From: Polytrichum commune
Lineage: Eukaryota > Streptophyta > Polytrichopsida > Polytrichales > Polytrichaceae
Length of the DNA: 64,000 bases
Assembly (NCBI GenBank): GCA_950295325.1
Contig: OX485804.1
Location: 35,028,001 to 35,092,000, forward strand
Direction of reading: 5' to 3'
The translations under genes and the position numbers were made by a program. Within the stretch, counting starts at the first letter, position 1. The number at the start of each line of letters is the position of its first letter. Shown here piece by piece: positions 1 to 11,959 of the stretch. The notes below the pieces were generated by a model. The model was given only the letters and a program-made list of their open reading frames with translations. It was not told where the DNA came from and ran no database searches.

Positions 1-254
1 AAATTTTAAAAACTGATAAGATCTTGGCCGTTAGATTGGAGGCGTTGTTTTGGGCAAGGAATAAAGTGGGATGCTCCTTCTTTCTTTGGGCTTCGGGCTT
101 GGTCTTTGGAGGCTTCACACTATGTCCAATTGAAGGCTCCAATTCCTATATTTTATTGGCTATTTTCAACCCATTTCTTTAAACTCTCAATAAAGTTTGG
201 CCATTGAATCCCATGGCCTCTCAACTTGGACCGCCATAGTGTGAAGCGGCCCTA
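1..254. mobile_element. Right end of a Harbinger-like TIR element (left end outside window)
   Basis: The right terminus, read inward on the minus strand, is GGGCCGCTTCACACT and is followed by TAA at about 255-257. The same GGGCC(A/G)CTTCACAC start and TAA flank occur in the complete elements at 19183-19680 and, in related form, at 46418-47414. An internal copy of the terminal motif (GGCTTCACACTATG) lies near 110 in direct orientation. The left end must lie before base 1 or be lost, so length and target duplication cannot be checked. There is no coding capacity. PIF/Harbinger assignment is inferred from the 3-bp TAA flank. Confidence 0.45.
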
Positions 255-1289
255 AACAAAAAAATAAACAAACAAACACATTCTTATAAGCCTCATACAC
301 TAGAGAAAGCTTGTTCATTACAACCATCCATTACGACTCATGGCGGAAAAATGGTATAAATAAATCATGCTGGTTGTCCACTAGAGGTTTTTGACTGCGT
401 TTCTTGGACAATGGGTAACAAAAACCCTCCCAGTTGATAACTGTAATGATTTATTTATGCATTTCTCGCCATGAGTCACAATGGCCAAGTTGCAACAGAT
501 GGTTGCAATGGACAAGTTTTTCTTCTAGTGGTCGACACCATCAGGTACTAATCACACAAGGAAATAAATACGCATGGGAGGAAAAAGGGATCGGAGACAA
601 ACTTGGAGTGGAGAATGCACATACATACTATAGTTTGTCAATTTGCAACAACAACAAACATACTAACTATTTTTTGGTTGTCTTACTCAGGAGTTCAAGT
701 TTTACTAACGAAAGTTCAATAGGTTGTTCAAACATTATAAAATATAAATGACTTTGCTTGGGTAAATGATACATTCTCATTAAATAATTATAGCATTGGA
801 TAACTCCGAGTAGTAACACACCCTCATTGGGATAATCAATGCAGCTATAAAACATTGGCTCAACAAAACAAAAATTCTCAGTCAAACTTGATGTCTCAAA
901 ACATTTCATTGCATTTGATTGGGTAGCTCCTTAGCCAACACTTGTGGTTGGATGACAAATCTCAAGTGAAGGATACATTCACAATTCATTCAAAAGGATG
1001 TGGGCCTTACGTGCGGCTATAAGGGATTTGTGGTGTCTACATACTAAACTCATCCATTGCGAAGGTGAAAACACAATGATTTATATTCTAACATGCAAAT
1101 GATTATTGTAAGACAATTTGACACCAGTATTAAAGGCAAAGACTTCGAATTAGTCTAGTGTTGTCGAATTGGAATGAATCGACCCTCAATCTTGTAGGGG
1201 ATTGTTTTTTAACTGGACTCCCTTCATCCACGATGGATGAGTTTACGTAGATGCCAAAAATCCCAAGCCCTTACATGCTCACTCTTCTT

Positions 1290-1880
1290 GGTACTTGAGT
1301 GGTATAAGATATGTGGGTGTTATTTGGTTCATATTTTTAATGTTCTCCAACTTCTAACGCCTAGATTTGCACACAAAACTTGTGTTGCATTAGCAAATCT
1401 ACAATGAAGCATTAGGAAAAATTCTCAATTGAAAATGGAACCTCCCATGAGTTAGATATGGTTTCAATAGTGCACGTTAATTTGTTGATTTCTTAATTAA
1501 ATACATAAGTTCTCCCAATTGTGTTCAATATTGAATGTGGAGTAATTAATTAAATTTGAAAACATAGTCCAATTTCTTTTTAACATGTAGCTTTATGGTG
1601 TTTGTTCTTTGATGCTCACCTATCCACACAACAATCAACAAATGTAGGGTGTTTGATTAAGAGAAGTAGTTGAATAACACTGGAAAGTGTCTCATCCAGG
1701 TAGCAGTTGTGAAGCAAGAAGATTGTCATTTCAAGTTTCAGGATTTTGGTGTTGAGATGCAAAAGTTGCAAAAGTCCAAAGTGGAGATTCTCTATTTCTT
1801 TGAATGATCAGAGAGGTCCTCCCAATTGTATTGACTATTGAACCTAGACTGGTGTCTATATCTTGAGCTCATAGTCCAAT
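1290..1880 (+). repeat. Dispersed repeat family, copy A (+)
   Basis: This segment shares an ordered series of motifs with copies near 22.05, 39.25 kb (same strand) and 32.6, 51.2, 62.8 kb (opposite strand). In order they are: a GTGGGTGTTATTTGGTT block, CTCCAACTTCTA, a TTGTGTTGCATTAGCAAA block, CCCAATTGTGTTCA, TAGTCCAATTTCTTTT and GGTGTTTGTTCTTTGATG. Copies are diverged by substitutions and indels. No open reading frame is conserved between them, so this is a non-coding repeat, perhaps part of an LTR or a non-autonomous element. Exact ends are not visible. Confidence 0.55.
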
Positions 1881-3771
1881 TGCATCAAAACACTTGTTTT
1901 TCTAATGTTTGCTCTTAACTACAAGCATTTCCATAATCCCACTAAAAAATAGGCTTCCGACAAAGAATAGTGACCACATAAGACCCACATACCTTAGAGT
2001 GCAAAATTATTGCATTAAGACATATCAAGACCACATATACTACACAAGTGATAAGCAAGTTCAACACTTTGGTACTGAAACACTGGTTTTTTGAGGTGAC
2101 ATATGGGATTTTATAAAGGTTCTATTTAATAGCAAAGCAACACATTGCACTTTGCATAAATATTGAATTACACATATTATCCCAACTGGTGTGCGTATTA
2201 CTATTCAGAGTTGCGTGGTGCTGAAACCATTCCATAAGAATGTAAACTTCTACCAAGCAAAGTCACCGACGTTCTAAAATGTCCAAACAACCTATTGAGT
2301 TTTTGTTAGGAAAAAATTGAAATCCCGAGTAAGATGTTATTGCATTGCGTAACTCCCAATTAATAACATGCACTAAACAAAATGTCATGTTCACTAATTG
2401 CCAATATGATACTATTCATCAACATAAGTGATTTTTTAGGGTGTGTACGTATTTACATTATGACATTTGGCGTAGCACATTGGGGGACTTGAGATAATTA
2501 GGGTTTAGGATTTAGGGTTATTTAATTCCTAGTGGTCAGACCAAACTTTTTTTTTGCTAGCATGGCTATTCTTGATTCGATACGAGGACACACATTATTC
2601 ATTGTAACTGATGACCATGTCATGGTCCAATCACTACATTTGGTGAATGACATGTGTCACCATGCCATTACTTGTGATAGACACCCAATACCTACCTCAC
2701 TGCTACAACAACTCGGTAGGTTGGGTTCACATTACAACATGTGACACTATTTACTTTGTAATGATCATATCAAGCTTTTTTTTTTTTTTTTTTTTTGTTT
2801 GTTAACGTACTTAATCTTGATTCCATACAAGGAGGCAAACAATTGTCACGGTTAATGGGTCCACGTGTCATTGTGCCATTAGTTGTAGAGGCACCCAATA
2901 CCTACCTCGACACTACAAAAACTCGGTAGATTGGACATTGATTAGAGCACATGGCAAAGGCTCCTCACATCCATAATCTAGTTCCATCGAAATAGGACCA
3001 CATCTTGAGCATTGTGAGGGTTTTTGCAAGTCAAGGTCACATTGGACATTAATCTAAATCCCTACCCGCATGAGACTCTTCACCAAGGGATTCATACCCC
3101 TAACAAATGAACCACATGTAAAGAGGTCTCACTTTCGCCTTGAAGAATTCGATACAACTTTGACTCATACAATAAACTATGTATGGATGCTTCGCCTCGA
3201 TGCTCTCCCGCAAGAAATAAACCCACACAAGCATCATCATTCCAAGAACGGTACATTTGGATTTCATCCAAGTAGCTACACTAAATATCATATTTAGTGT
3301 CACCAATTCTAATCGCCTTGCTCAATAATAATTGTAAACCGCGGTAAAGTGTCACCAACACTAAATGTTCAACCCAACATTAGTTGTCATTCCTTGTAAA
3401 ATTATTTGGGGGGATTAGAGATTTACAACGTTGCAATTACTGTCACTTACCAAGTGGTTTTCCATCCAAATTTCAATCATCCATGACAATGTTTCATCAC
3501 AAATTGCTGACAAAAGAAGGTAGGGTTTTGGCCCATGGATGAACTCATCCATCACCCACAACAGTATTTGTTCCCTTATTCATAGAAAAGTGTCATCCAA
3601 AAAGTTACCATAGTCACATAAAATATCATATTTAGTGCAATATTTTGCAAATTCGTTGCTTACAGAAAACTGTAAGGCAACTTTAAGATATCTCTAGTGG
3701 ATGACTATTCCAGAGGCTAAATAAATAAAGAACCAACATCAGGCGATCTATTTACGTGAATTTGAGTCCAT

Positions 3772-3958
3772 TGGTCCTATCCTGCTCAAGAATCCTTTGG
3801 GTGCAGTGTGGGGTTTACTGCCTACCTTGCGGTGGGTGGGCTCTTGGCTTCTTACTTATCTAGTTAGTTTTTCCGTCTAGAGAGAAGATTTCACAGTGGG
3901 AATCGAACCGCCAACCACTCCATTTAGAAACAGGTACCTCTCCACTATCACCTGGATC
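3772..3958 (-). mobile_element. SINE-like, tRNA-derived Pol III unit
   Basis: Read on the minus strand, the unit has a B-box match GGTTCGATTCC (3899-3909) and an upstream A-box-like TAGTGGAGAGG (3937-3947) about 38 bases apart. They are followed by about 110 bases of non-tRNA body. This is the layout of a tRNA-derived plant SINE. The anticodon arm does not fold convincingly, so it is not a functional tRNA gene. No poly-A or poly-T tail or clear target duplication was found, so the ends are approximate. Confidence 0.4.
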
Positions 3959-5441
3959 ATTATATTCGGTAATTAGAGATTTTTTTCATGATTTTGAGAC
4001 TATTAAGGACGTTATTTTCGGAAAAAAAACAAGAAAAGCACAAAATATATTCAATGTGACTAAATAAAGCAATTTCCATGGGCGCACTAACCAATTTGGC
4101 ACAAATACATGTCATCACAATAAGAGATTGAACCAAATAATAAATAATTTGCATTTATTTTGAGACTTTCCAAAGTCTTTGAATAACAGATTTAGCAATC
4201 TAGTAGTTTAGGGTCATCTCAGACTGTTCCAGAGACTAAAAAGCTATGTACGGGGTTAAAAGTCAAACAACAAACAAAACATCTAGAGGCAATATTCGCA
4301 AATAGATACACATCCAAGGTCAAGGTTGGTAAAGCATCGTGAAATTTCTTTCCACTGTAGGGAAAAAATCAACCAATTTTTTTACAACAACAACAACTTG
4401 TCAAAGGCCTCATGTTTTGAGTTATCTCACATTTCATTTAAGCCAAGACGGTATCTTATCTTCACAAAAATTAGACTTGACCCTCTATGGCCTGAGATAA
4501 TTCTTTACTAAGTTCTCAAGGACCAGCTCTCTCCTCAGTCATCCAGGTGGGTGAGCTGGGGGTAATACAGCAAGAGTATGCGGAAAATAAAAATTTAAAA
4601 ATAAAAAATAAAAAATAAAATGTTATCATGAGATGTGAGAATTGAGAGCAATTATGTACCAGCTTAATAGCAACTTGCTCATCTGTTATGATATTTGTCG
4701 CTGCAATTAGCATAACACACCTCGAACTTTGTCAAAAAAAGAAGGAAATATTTGTCCTCGGAGTATGAGCATGCCGGAAATTGCAAGAACGTTTTGGAAG
4801 TTGTCCAAGGATGACTTCTTGGAACACTCTCCAAACAAGCTTTCTTTTTGCCACAAAATAGGAGGAGCATGTATGAATCTTGCATGAAGAAACACGTAAG
4901 ATGAGTGCACCTATCATGAGTTGTGACGTATAATGGATTCTAACATATAGGTACAGTTCATATTCAAGTATGAAATGTAAATGTATGAAAGGACCATGTT
5001 CATAACACTACTAAGTGTTTAGCTCTCGTTTCGTGGGCCCTCGAAATATAACAGTGAGATGTTCGAAAAGCTACACCAGGAGACTCAAATTTAGACTGAA
5101 CTTCCAACATCTCACTATTATATTCTAGGGGCTCAAGTCGTTGAGTAATGTTATAGGTCATCTATGACTACCACTTCGAGGATTTAAATATATGTTCATC
5201 TTGACACCAAAAAGAGTAAGCTCAACTCTCATGTTCCCCATTTGGATTCGTTAATGTAATTTCTAATTTAGTTATCAAACCTCTCCATTATCCAAAACCT
5301 ATTTTGTCTCTATATTTGGTGCACTCATCGTATACAAAACTACTCTCAAACTACTAACAATACTTTCAACTCTACATGTACGGAATAAGCCAATTCTTTC
5401 CAAATTATTGATCGATTCCAAACCCCAAAGACTACCCCAAG

Positions 5442-5766
5442 CTATCACATCTTCATTCGGCTGGGCCCTGCCCCTCCCACGCCTCCTTCACTGCCCAGTC
5501 TTCCTACCCGCACTTGTGTGGGAACTCTTCCTCGTTGGGAACCAATGTGACAATACATGATCACTTAAGCCATTCAACTCCTTTGGCATGCGAAGGAACT
5601 CCATCAATTAACTTGGGAATAATGAAAGTGATGTCAACTTGAATATTTGAAATGTTGTCACATGGGTTCCCAACGAGGAAGAGTTCCCACACTGGTGCAG
5701 GCAAAAAGACCGGGCAGTGAAGGAGGTGTGGGAGGGGTGGAACCCAGCCGAATGAAGATGTGATCT
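5442..5766. repeat. Long imperfect inverted repeat (foldback), 112-bp arms
   Basis: The left arm (5442-5553) runs from ATCACATCTTCATTCGGCTG to GGGAACCAATGTGACAA. The right arm (5655-5766) is its near reverse complement, with a few small indels. The spacer is about 100 bp and unrelated. Both arms are markedly more GC-rich than their surroundings. The short ORF on the right arm is a by-product of the repeat. It could be a foldback MITE or an inverted duplication of a captured fragment. No target-site duplication was found. Confidence 0.7.
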
Positions 5767-6875
5767 AACCTAGGGCCTACAGACTTATCTACAAACGCAT
5801 CACCCAAGGAACCACTCCCAAGTTTTAGACCGAGGGGGTATTTGTGGCCAAGAATTTGTTGGGTTGGATGAGCTGTCTTATTTTCTTCCATTACAGATTT
5901 TGATTGAGGCAACCAAGATTCAATACAAGATTGCGGACAAGTTGATTCGAGTCTGCTTCTCCCAATGTTTTGATCTGCATCAAGTTGCCAAGTTTTTTAT
6001 GGGCAACTTATTGTGAAAAGTTCAGTTATTAATATTTTGAAATGCACCTCATGACCCACCAAGAATGTCAAGATGATGTAATCAAGTTACTCGGTCACGT
6101 TTTGAAGATCCAAGACATCGCACTATGACATTCATATGGAGGCGTGTTGTCATGATGGTCAAAAATTAATTCCAGAGCTTGATCAGCTTAACAAGAAGCG
6201 TAAGGTAAAGCAGGCCTGATTTGTGTACTAATCATGATTTGACAAATATAATTGAGTGATGCCAAAAAGTCATGTTTATCATAACAAAGTATGATCTCAA
6301 TTTTGATTTGCTATTCATATTCATAACCTTTTTAGCAGTCCAATTGATAATGAATAACAAAGTATGATCTCAATTTTGATTTGCTATTCATCTTGTACTA
6401 ATCATGTGCTTAATATCCTAGGAGAAGTGCACTCATCGGAACAAAGCGGCCATTTAACATCCATCTACCTCAAGACTACATCAGAGCCTGCAGAACATGA
6501 GAGTATTAACTCCACATGTGTTCATGGAGTCAAAGCCTGTCACTGGCATTTTGCTGCCAACAATGAAAAAAATAAAATCAAAATCACTTGAAACCCCGAC
6601 AAGTACTTCAATTGGAGAGTTGCTTGAGAATAAGCATCCCACTTTAGGACTAAGTGAAATTCTCTGACATAAAAAGGAACAAGGATTTGGTTATGGTACC
6701 ATCCCAACTTCCAAGAATCCAAACAAAAGTGGCAGATCAACTTAGAACAACTAGAACACAGTCTGGCACACCTACAGGGTTGCCGTCTTTAAAACCTGGT
6801 TTGGAGCTGCTCAGACATTTTCTTAGAATTGGGAGTTTACATGAAAATTGTAAATAATAAAGGAAGCACGTATAG

Positions 6876-6968
6876 AGTATGGGAGTAGAATTTATGAGAT
6901 TTACAGATAAATCCCATAAATTATCTATGAACTCCCATAAATCCCATAAATTCCACCCCCATAAATCA
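6876..6968. repeat. Short foldback with CCCATAAAT repeats
   Basis: The segment TATGGGAGTAGAATTTATGA is mirrored in inverted form by CATAAATTCCACCCCCATA about 45 bases downstream. Between them are two more tandem CTCCCATAAAT/TCCCATAAATT units. The inner half of the left arm (ATGGGAGTAGAAT) recurs at about 7107-7120. It looks like a small MITE or microhairpin with no coding content. Confidence 0.4.
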
Positions 6969-7871
6969 CGTATTGATGTATTTTACAAGTATTCAAGTTG
7001 TTTCAAACTATGATACCACTTGCACACTTTGGCATTGAGTTGGGCTCAGATTTATGTTCGAAAGAAATGAAATTGATTGTAAAGTTCAAGAAGCCAAAAG
7101 GGTTTATGGGAGTAGAATTACACGAAGATGGTTTTGTAAAGGCTAATTCCCTAGAGTGTGCAGAGGCATCAATAAGATATAGGCTAATAATCAACTTATG
7201 GTCCAGACTAGATCAAGGTTGTGTCATCAATATACCCCTACACCCCAATTCCCCTCTAAAAGAGGTTTTCATGATTATGAAATTAATGTATGTCTCCTAT
7301 GGCACAAGAGTGGTACAAAAGATGTCGTCATATTGGAAATCAGAAGGTATCCATAAGCCATGCAACTGACTTCTTGATACTCTCAAGCTGACTTCAAATG
7401 TTACTTACTCTCTGCAGCAATACCAAAAGAGCTGCAAGCCATGGCACTTTTTGAGGAACCAGATGCATAACCTGCTTACATGGCATACTACCCACCCACA
7501 AAGACACGCAACAAAACAAATTCACCAAAAGAGTGGCAGCAATTGCACCGCTAGAAAATTCTGAGCAAGTTTAGCTGGTGACAAAATAATCACAGTAAAA
7601 TTTACAGAAGTCCTCAATTTCAACCATGCTAAACTGACCCTTGCTTAGCGGACTTTTCTCTCCTCAAAATTACATTGCACAATACTCTTTCACCTCTCTC
7701 TCTTGCTCTCTCACTCGCTTGCTCTCTCGTGTTCATTGTAGGATGTGTAAGTTGCGAGTATAATAAGGCAGGGCAATCAGGTAGTGGACAAGACCAGGAA
7801 ACTCACTTTAATTGAATAAAATGAATGGGGTCTTAAAAACTCAATTGTGTAGAAGCCAGCAGCAGCTTGTG

Positions 7872-8260
7872 TTACACCTTGCGTGATTTCTTCCCCCATC
7901 TCTGTGATTTCTCCAATGCTTCTGCATCAAGATCATTAACAGGTGCTTGGGGGGCTATCATTCTGTCCCTATTTTCTGAATCCGAAAACGGCGGAGTATT
8001 TTTTAGATGCAAAGGTCCTGACGGCCACATACTTAGGTCACCCTCCCCAAGGTCCAGGGTGGGTCTCATACGTTCTTGAGAAAGGGGGAGGTGTGCAATA
8101 CTTGACATATTCAGAAGGTCCTTAGCTGTTGTTTCTCCACAATGCCCGTCATTTTCATGGCCCATATCGCATGAGTGAATTGAATCATGACAGCCTACCA
8201 TACACCTAGGAGATCCCATTCTTGCTGCTGCCATCGTGCCCTTTTGCCACAAGATCGCCT
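7872..8260 (-). other. NAL1-like exon E (C-terminal tail and stop)
   Basis: The acceptor is a long T tract followed by CAG (8261-8263). The frame continues ESLQ|EAILWQKG and runs 125 or so residues to TAA. The tail is Ser/Asp/Met-rich, with a basic end (KSQRWGKKSRKV) that could act as a nuclear localisation signal. It does not resemble the angiosperm tail in detail. A CT-rich simple repeat lies about 150 bp past the stop (7690-7735). Confidence 0.8.
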
Positions 8261-11200
8261 CTGAAAAAAAAAGTCATTCCACATCAACAATCAGGTATCT
8301 AACACCAAGTACAGATTGAAGCTACCCTTTGTTTCAACATGACTTTTGGTCAGGAGTTTGACTGTTTCCATGTTCAAAAAGCTTTCAGTGCATGAAGGTA
8401 GCAGTGTGGAGATTTGAGCAAAACACATTCTATATGGGTTCATTACATTGAGGGTTGAACTCATTTTGGCATGCCAAGAGGTGCTCAACTGAGTTTAATC
8501 CTCAATGAACCAAAACAGGCTGCTCTTCATTCAAATTCAAACACTGCCTCCAAGCATGCACCACAAGTGGCAATAAAATTACTGATTTTGTATGCAAAAC
8601 ACCCAATACAAAATCGTAGGAAACCAACTCCTAACTCAAACTCCCATTAAAATAAAGGATAACTCTATTGACAAGCAAATATGATTCTACGCTTGACAGA
8701 GACAAGAAAATGTCACAGGCAGCTAAATGCAATACAGGAAATATGGTTGTGGCCTTTAACCCTTAAAGGTCCCAGAGGTCCAGGCCTCATGGAGTCATAC
8801 GAAGGGCTGGTTACTTCCTGAAATTTTTAGGTAAGGGTGGTCAAAGGTCATCTTGTCTAAAATTAGCCCACATATAATATGCATTTATTCCAATCAGAGC
8901 ATGCAAATATGAATATTGAATTATAGTGAGAACTGAGCTGTATAAATGACCCAGACTCAAAATGCATACCAAGTATATCTAACCACTGTTGTCACATATG
9001 ACTTCATTTTCACTTCCTCTTTTTGATGGGTTGTGCTAATTGAGTGTTAAAAATCAAAAACAGCAGCCAAACACCAGCTGACTTGATAAATTGAATTATT
9101 GTTGTCTTGCATGTAGCTATAAGAAACTAAAGAATCTCTAATTGAAGCTCTTTTCAATACATCAGATACGATGAAGCACAACGTACAAAAGACAATAAAT
9201 AGATAGAGAACCACCAGCAGAAATGAAATACCTTGCAAGCTTTCATCTGTGGTAATAACATCCAGTTGGAGGATCTCCAGCAAGCGACCAAGGTCAACCC
9301 CACTAGTCCAATTTTCAGGTCCATGCTCATTACGAAGTTTGAGGCGACCACGATTTGCTGTGCCACCCCAGATGAGTCCAATTGGTCGTGGCTTTTCGTC
9401 ATTCTCAAAAGTGAGCAATATTAAGCTGCCACTATCACCTTCTAGATCAAATGTTTGTTTATTCTCACCAACTATTAGAAAGTCTGTAAAAAAACAGACG
9501 CCTTTCTCATCATTGTACTCCACTGCATAACTCATGATCACACCCTTTGTAACACCCGAGCTGCGGCCAACTTTCACCACTTGCCTGCCAACTATGCTTC
9601 CTATTTCTGCTTGCAAGTCCACTTTCATCACCTCCCCCATAGATCCAACACCTCTCACGGTAGTTGTCAATTTAGACAAATCAAAAGTCTCCGTAAACGG
9701 AATGAATGCCCCATCTGCCCTCACATAAGTCTCTGTAGAGAGGGAAAATCAAACAAAATGTTGAGAAGTGGGTGCAACACAAACAAAAAATTTAAGCAGC
9801 ATAGCAGAAGGACGAAAGAATAATATCTACAAGCTGTATGAAGACAGGAGATGACACTGTGGACTTGAACCATACCTGGATTTGAGCCTGCAAAGATGCC
9901 GTACCACAGGTCATCTTTTACAAAAGATGTGGCTCTTTCTACAGCTCCCAAATACACCCCAGGACCAAGATTTGGTGGCAAAGGATGAAACATTTTCTGA
10001 CTAGGATAGTCCAAATCGACCGCAACATGACGATTGGTGATAAAACCAAGTTGCCGTAAGCCTGTCTGGCTTTGCACTATAGCTCCAAGCGTACCATATG
10101 TTTCCTGGCTTGCCACCTGTGGAAAGCGAAGAGCCATTGTCATGAGTCCGACACATGGGTGAGCTTCCTCAGTCTTGATAAATACAGATATATATGTGTG
10201 TGTTGTGTTGTGTTGTGTTCACTTTACTTGGAAACCTAAACCTCCAATGGAGAATTTAACGACACAAATTTAGATACCACCTAAGGATGGGGAACATCTA
10301 GCTCTTTTGCAGCTCTTGAAAAGATGATTCTGAATCTGATCCTTGAACGGGTTTAACACCAACCACAGCATTTCTGAGGCATTGACCCCACACCTGCAGA
10401 TCCCTTTCTGACCATCAGACTTTGTAAGTCTAGAGTAGTTGGCTATATCCCACAAACCCATAAACCTTGACATTCCTCAGAAGCAGCGAGCCATTACTAG
10501 GATGCAGCACATTCCAAAAGTGGAATTGAATCGCATATAACACGTAGATACAAGGATCACAAAGGACATAATGAACGCTGAATACAGATAACTTTGTGTC
10601 TGTCAAAGAAACTCCATGGTTACAGATCAGAAGAACAACAAAAAGTTAGGCTCCAGTTTTCTGAAAGTAAACATGGACAGCAGGAGACTGGCACCAGAAA
10701 GTCCAAGAAACCAATATCTTTTGAAGAATGAGAATATGAATAATAGATTCCACAATGTTGCAATAATCTTCATCCAATCTAACTGATAAGAAAAAAATCA
10801 GAGGAACTTGGAACACCATAGAATTTACCTGTGTGCCTGAACCAATACAAGCATCCATGCCTCTCAATCCATCCACAAGTTCTGTAAATATCTGCTCCTT
10901 TGGGGCAATTGCAGGAACCCCATAATAAGTGAATTCTACAACATCAATGTCACACCATATACCACTTGGCCCCTGAGACAATGAACAAAGCACCAAATAT
11001 AAGTGCGAGAGAGATATAGCATTTTAAAACCTTCCAAAAAGATCATAGTATCTAAACCCCAGAGCAACAACCTGAAGCCATCAACAACCATTCAAGTCAT
11101 GAATTTCATTATCTCCTTCAGTTGGGCAAGACTTTATATCTGTTAGCATCAAAAACCTATATAGATAAAGAAATTATGAAAATAAGTTGAAACATATATC

Positions 11201-11908
11201 TCTCTATAGTCAATCATTGGAGCGAAACTTGTACATGAAACACATCTACCCAAGTAAAGTAGACGAACATTTTAGGATAATATCATCCAGGACTAAGTCT
11301 GATAAAAGGGGAAGAAGCCAAAGAGGGTCATGTTAATCTTGTGGGGTCAAACATAAGACAACGGGAGCCTTTTGAGATAATTCTTGATATTTCCAGAAGA
11401 AAAAGGAATTAGAGGATCATGCTCTCTTTCAAGATGTGAAGACAGTACCTCAACATACATTGGCAGAACTTGCAAGCTGTGTAGCCACTGGACATGCACC
11501 TTGCGAGCCACAAATACTATAATTGCAGGTATATTTGTTATCACTCCACGTCTCGTTCGAAACCCTAATGCAGTTCCCAAGCTGCACCGCCTCAATGATT
11601 TACTGTGGAAGGCCCTAATTGTTATGAGCTCAAGTAAAGTACTTGCTTGCTGTCCATGAGGTGCTGTTCCCGCACTGTACATTGCATCCCCTGTCTTCAT
11701 AAGGCCGTCAAAGGCAGCCGCTCTTTCGTGTGCTGATCCAAAAACGTGGTCGTTTCTAGGCCACATTAGATAGGCAGCAGCATTGCTGTGTGCTCCACTA
11801 GCCACACTCCCAGGTGCAGGGCTCCCTGAGCAGGCTGGTGGCACACCACTGCAGTTGCTCTCCGTCCCTTGAGCCACATGGACCCGTGTTCTTGTGGAGG
11901 TGTAAAGC
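7872..11908 (-). CDS. NARROW LEAF 1 (NAL1)-like trypsin-fold serine protease, five coding exons (first exon unresolved)
   Basis: The coding exons, in transcript order, are 11908-11449, 10972-10829, 10116-9876, 9732-9232 and 8260-7872, with TAA at 7872-7874. All four introns (476, 712, 143 and 971 bp) have GT and AG ends. Joining them keeps one open frame of 577 residues, close to the roughly 580 of rice NAL1 as I recall it. Family landmarks in order are: an AAYLMWP block, the RAFHSKSLRRCSLGTA stretch, IPAIIVFVARKVH, a GIWCDIDVVEF block, GSGTQVASQETYGTLGA, then the protease core. Putative catalytic residues are His of TNRHVAV (codon 10027-10029), Asp of RADGAF (9713-9715) and Ser of GDSGS (9431-9433). 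All three are present, so the enzyme looks intact. NAL1 proteins act in the nucleus and cytoplasm on leaf width, vein number and auxin-linked growth. That role is known from rice and is inferred here. The C-terminal 125 or so residues after ESLQ are not conserved with the angiosperm tail as I know it. The initiator methionine must be on an upstream exon: no in-frame ATG precedes the conserved block after the acceptor at 11909-11910. Confidence 0.9.
9232..9732 (-). other. NAL1-like exon D (catalytic Asp and Ser)
   Basis: It begins after CTCTACAG, completing the split codon to give NPETYVRADGAF. It carries GRQVVKVGRSSG, YNDEKGVCFFTD, FDLEGDSGSLI, RPIGLIWGGTANRGRLKL and GPENWTSGVDLGRLLE. It ends GAAAGCTTGCAAG|GTATTT. 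This is the best-conserved part of the protein and fixes the family. Confidence 0.93.
9876..10116 (-). other. NAL1-like exon C (catalytic His)
   Basis: It starts after TTTCCACAG with VASQETYGTLGA and carries TNRHVAVDLDYP and the FHPLPPNLGPGVYLGAVERA block. It ends in AATCCAG|GTATGG, with one base of the split Glu codon. The His of TNRHVAV is the predicted catalytic histidine. Confidence 0.9.
10829..10972 (-). other. NAL1-like exon B
   Basis: This 144-bp phase-0 exon encodes GPSGIWCDIDVVEF through the GSGTQ motif. The acceptor is TGTCTCAG|GGG and the donor CACACAG|GTAAAT. Both joins preserve family-conserved sequence across the junction (VE|GPSG and GTQ|VASQ). Confidence 0.9.
11449..11908 (-). 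other. NAL1-like exon A (N-terminal conserved region)
   Basis: This exon encodes the segment from a serine/proline/glycine-rich leader through the RAFHSK and VFVARKVH blocks. Its donor is GAG|GTACTG at 11448. The acceptor is best placed at TCTACAG|GCTTT (11909-11910), preceded by a pyrimidine-leaning stretch. With that choice the exon begins with the third base of a codon, so two bases come from an upstream exon I could not identify. An acceptor slightly further downstream is possible. Confidence 0.75.
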
Positions 11909-11959
11909 CTGTAGATGACAAAAGTTTTGAGGATCCTATGTGGCGACAATAGTCAACCA

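Larger units (their letters stand above)
255..7860. other. Gene-poor intergenic region with decayed repeats
   Basis: No reading frame here has recognisable protein homology. The longest is 123 codons at 6998-7369, with no domain I can name. The interval contains separately listed repeats: a dispersed-repeat copy at about 1290-1880, a SINE-like unit near 3.8 kb, a long inverted repeat at 5.44-5.77 kb and a short foldback at 6.88 kb. It also holds a diverged duplication (about 2560-2745 against 2810-2945, sharing the motif CACCCAATACCTACCTC) and a 33-bp direct repeat at 6287-6319 and 6358-6391. The rest is AT-rich and unannotated. Confidence 0.6.

Noticed and set aside
3899-3950. Possible tRNA gene on the minus strand
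   Set aside because: The B box is good, but there is no foldable acceptor or anticodon arm. A SINE-like unit explains it better.
6998-7369. 123-codon plus-strand frame
   Set aside because: No recognisable domain and no codon or splice context. It overlaps short repeat motifs (GGGAGTAGAATT) of the neighbouring foldback.
9047-9231. Extension of the NAL1-like exon D frame (GISFLLVVLYLF...), which would add a membrane-like tail
   Set aside because: It reads past the conserved donor CAAG|GTATTT into the intron. The spliced product continues EAILWQKG in frame.
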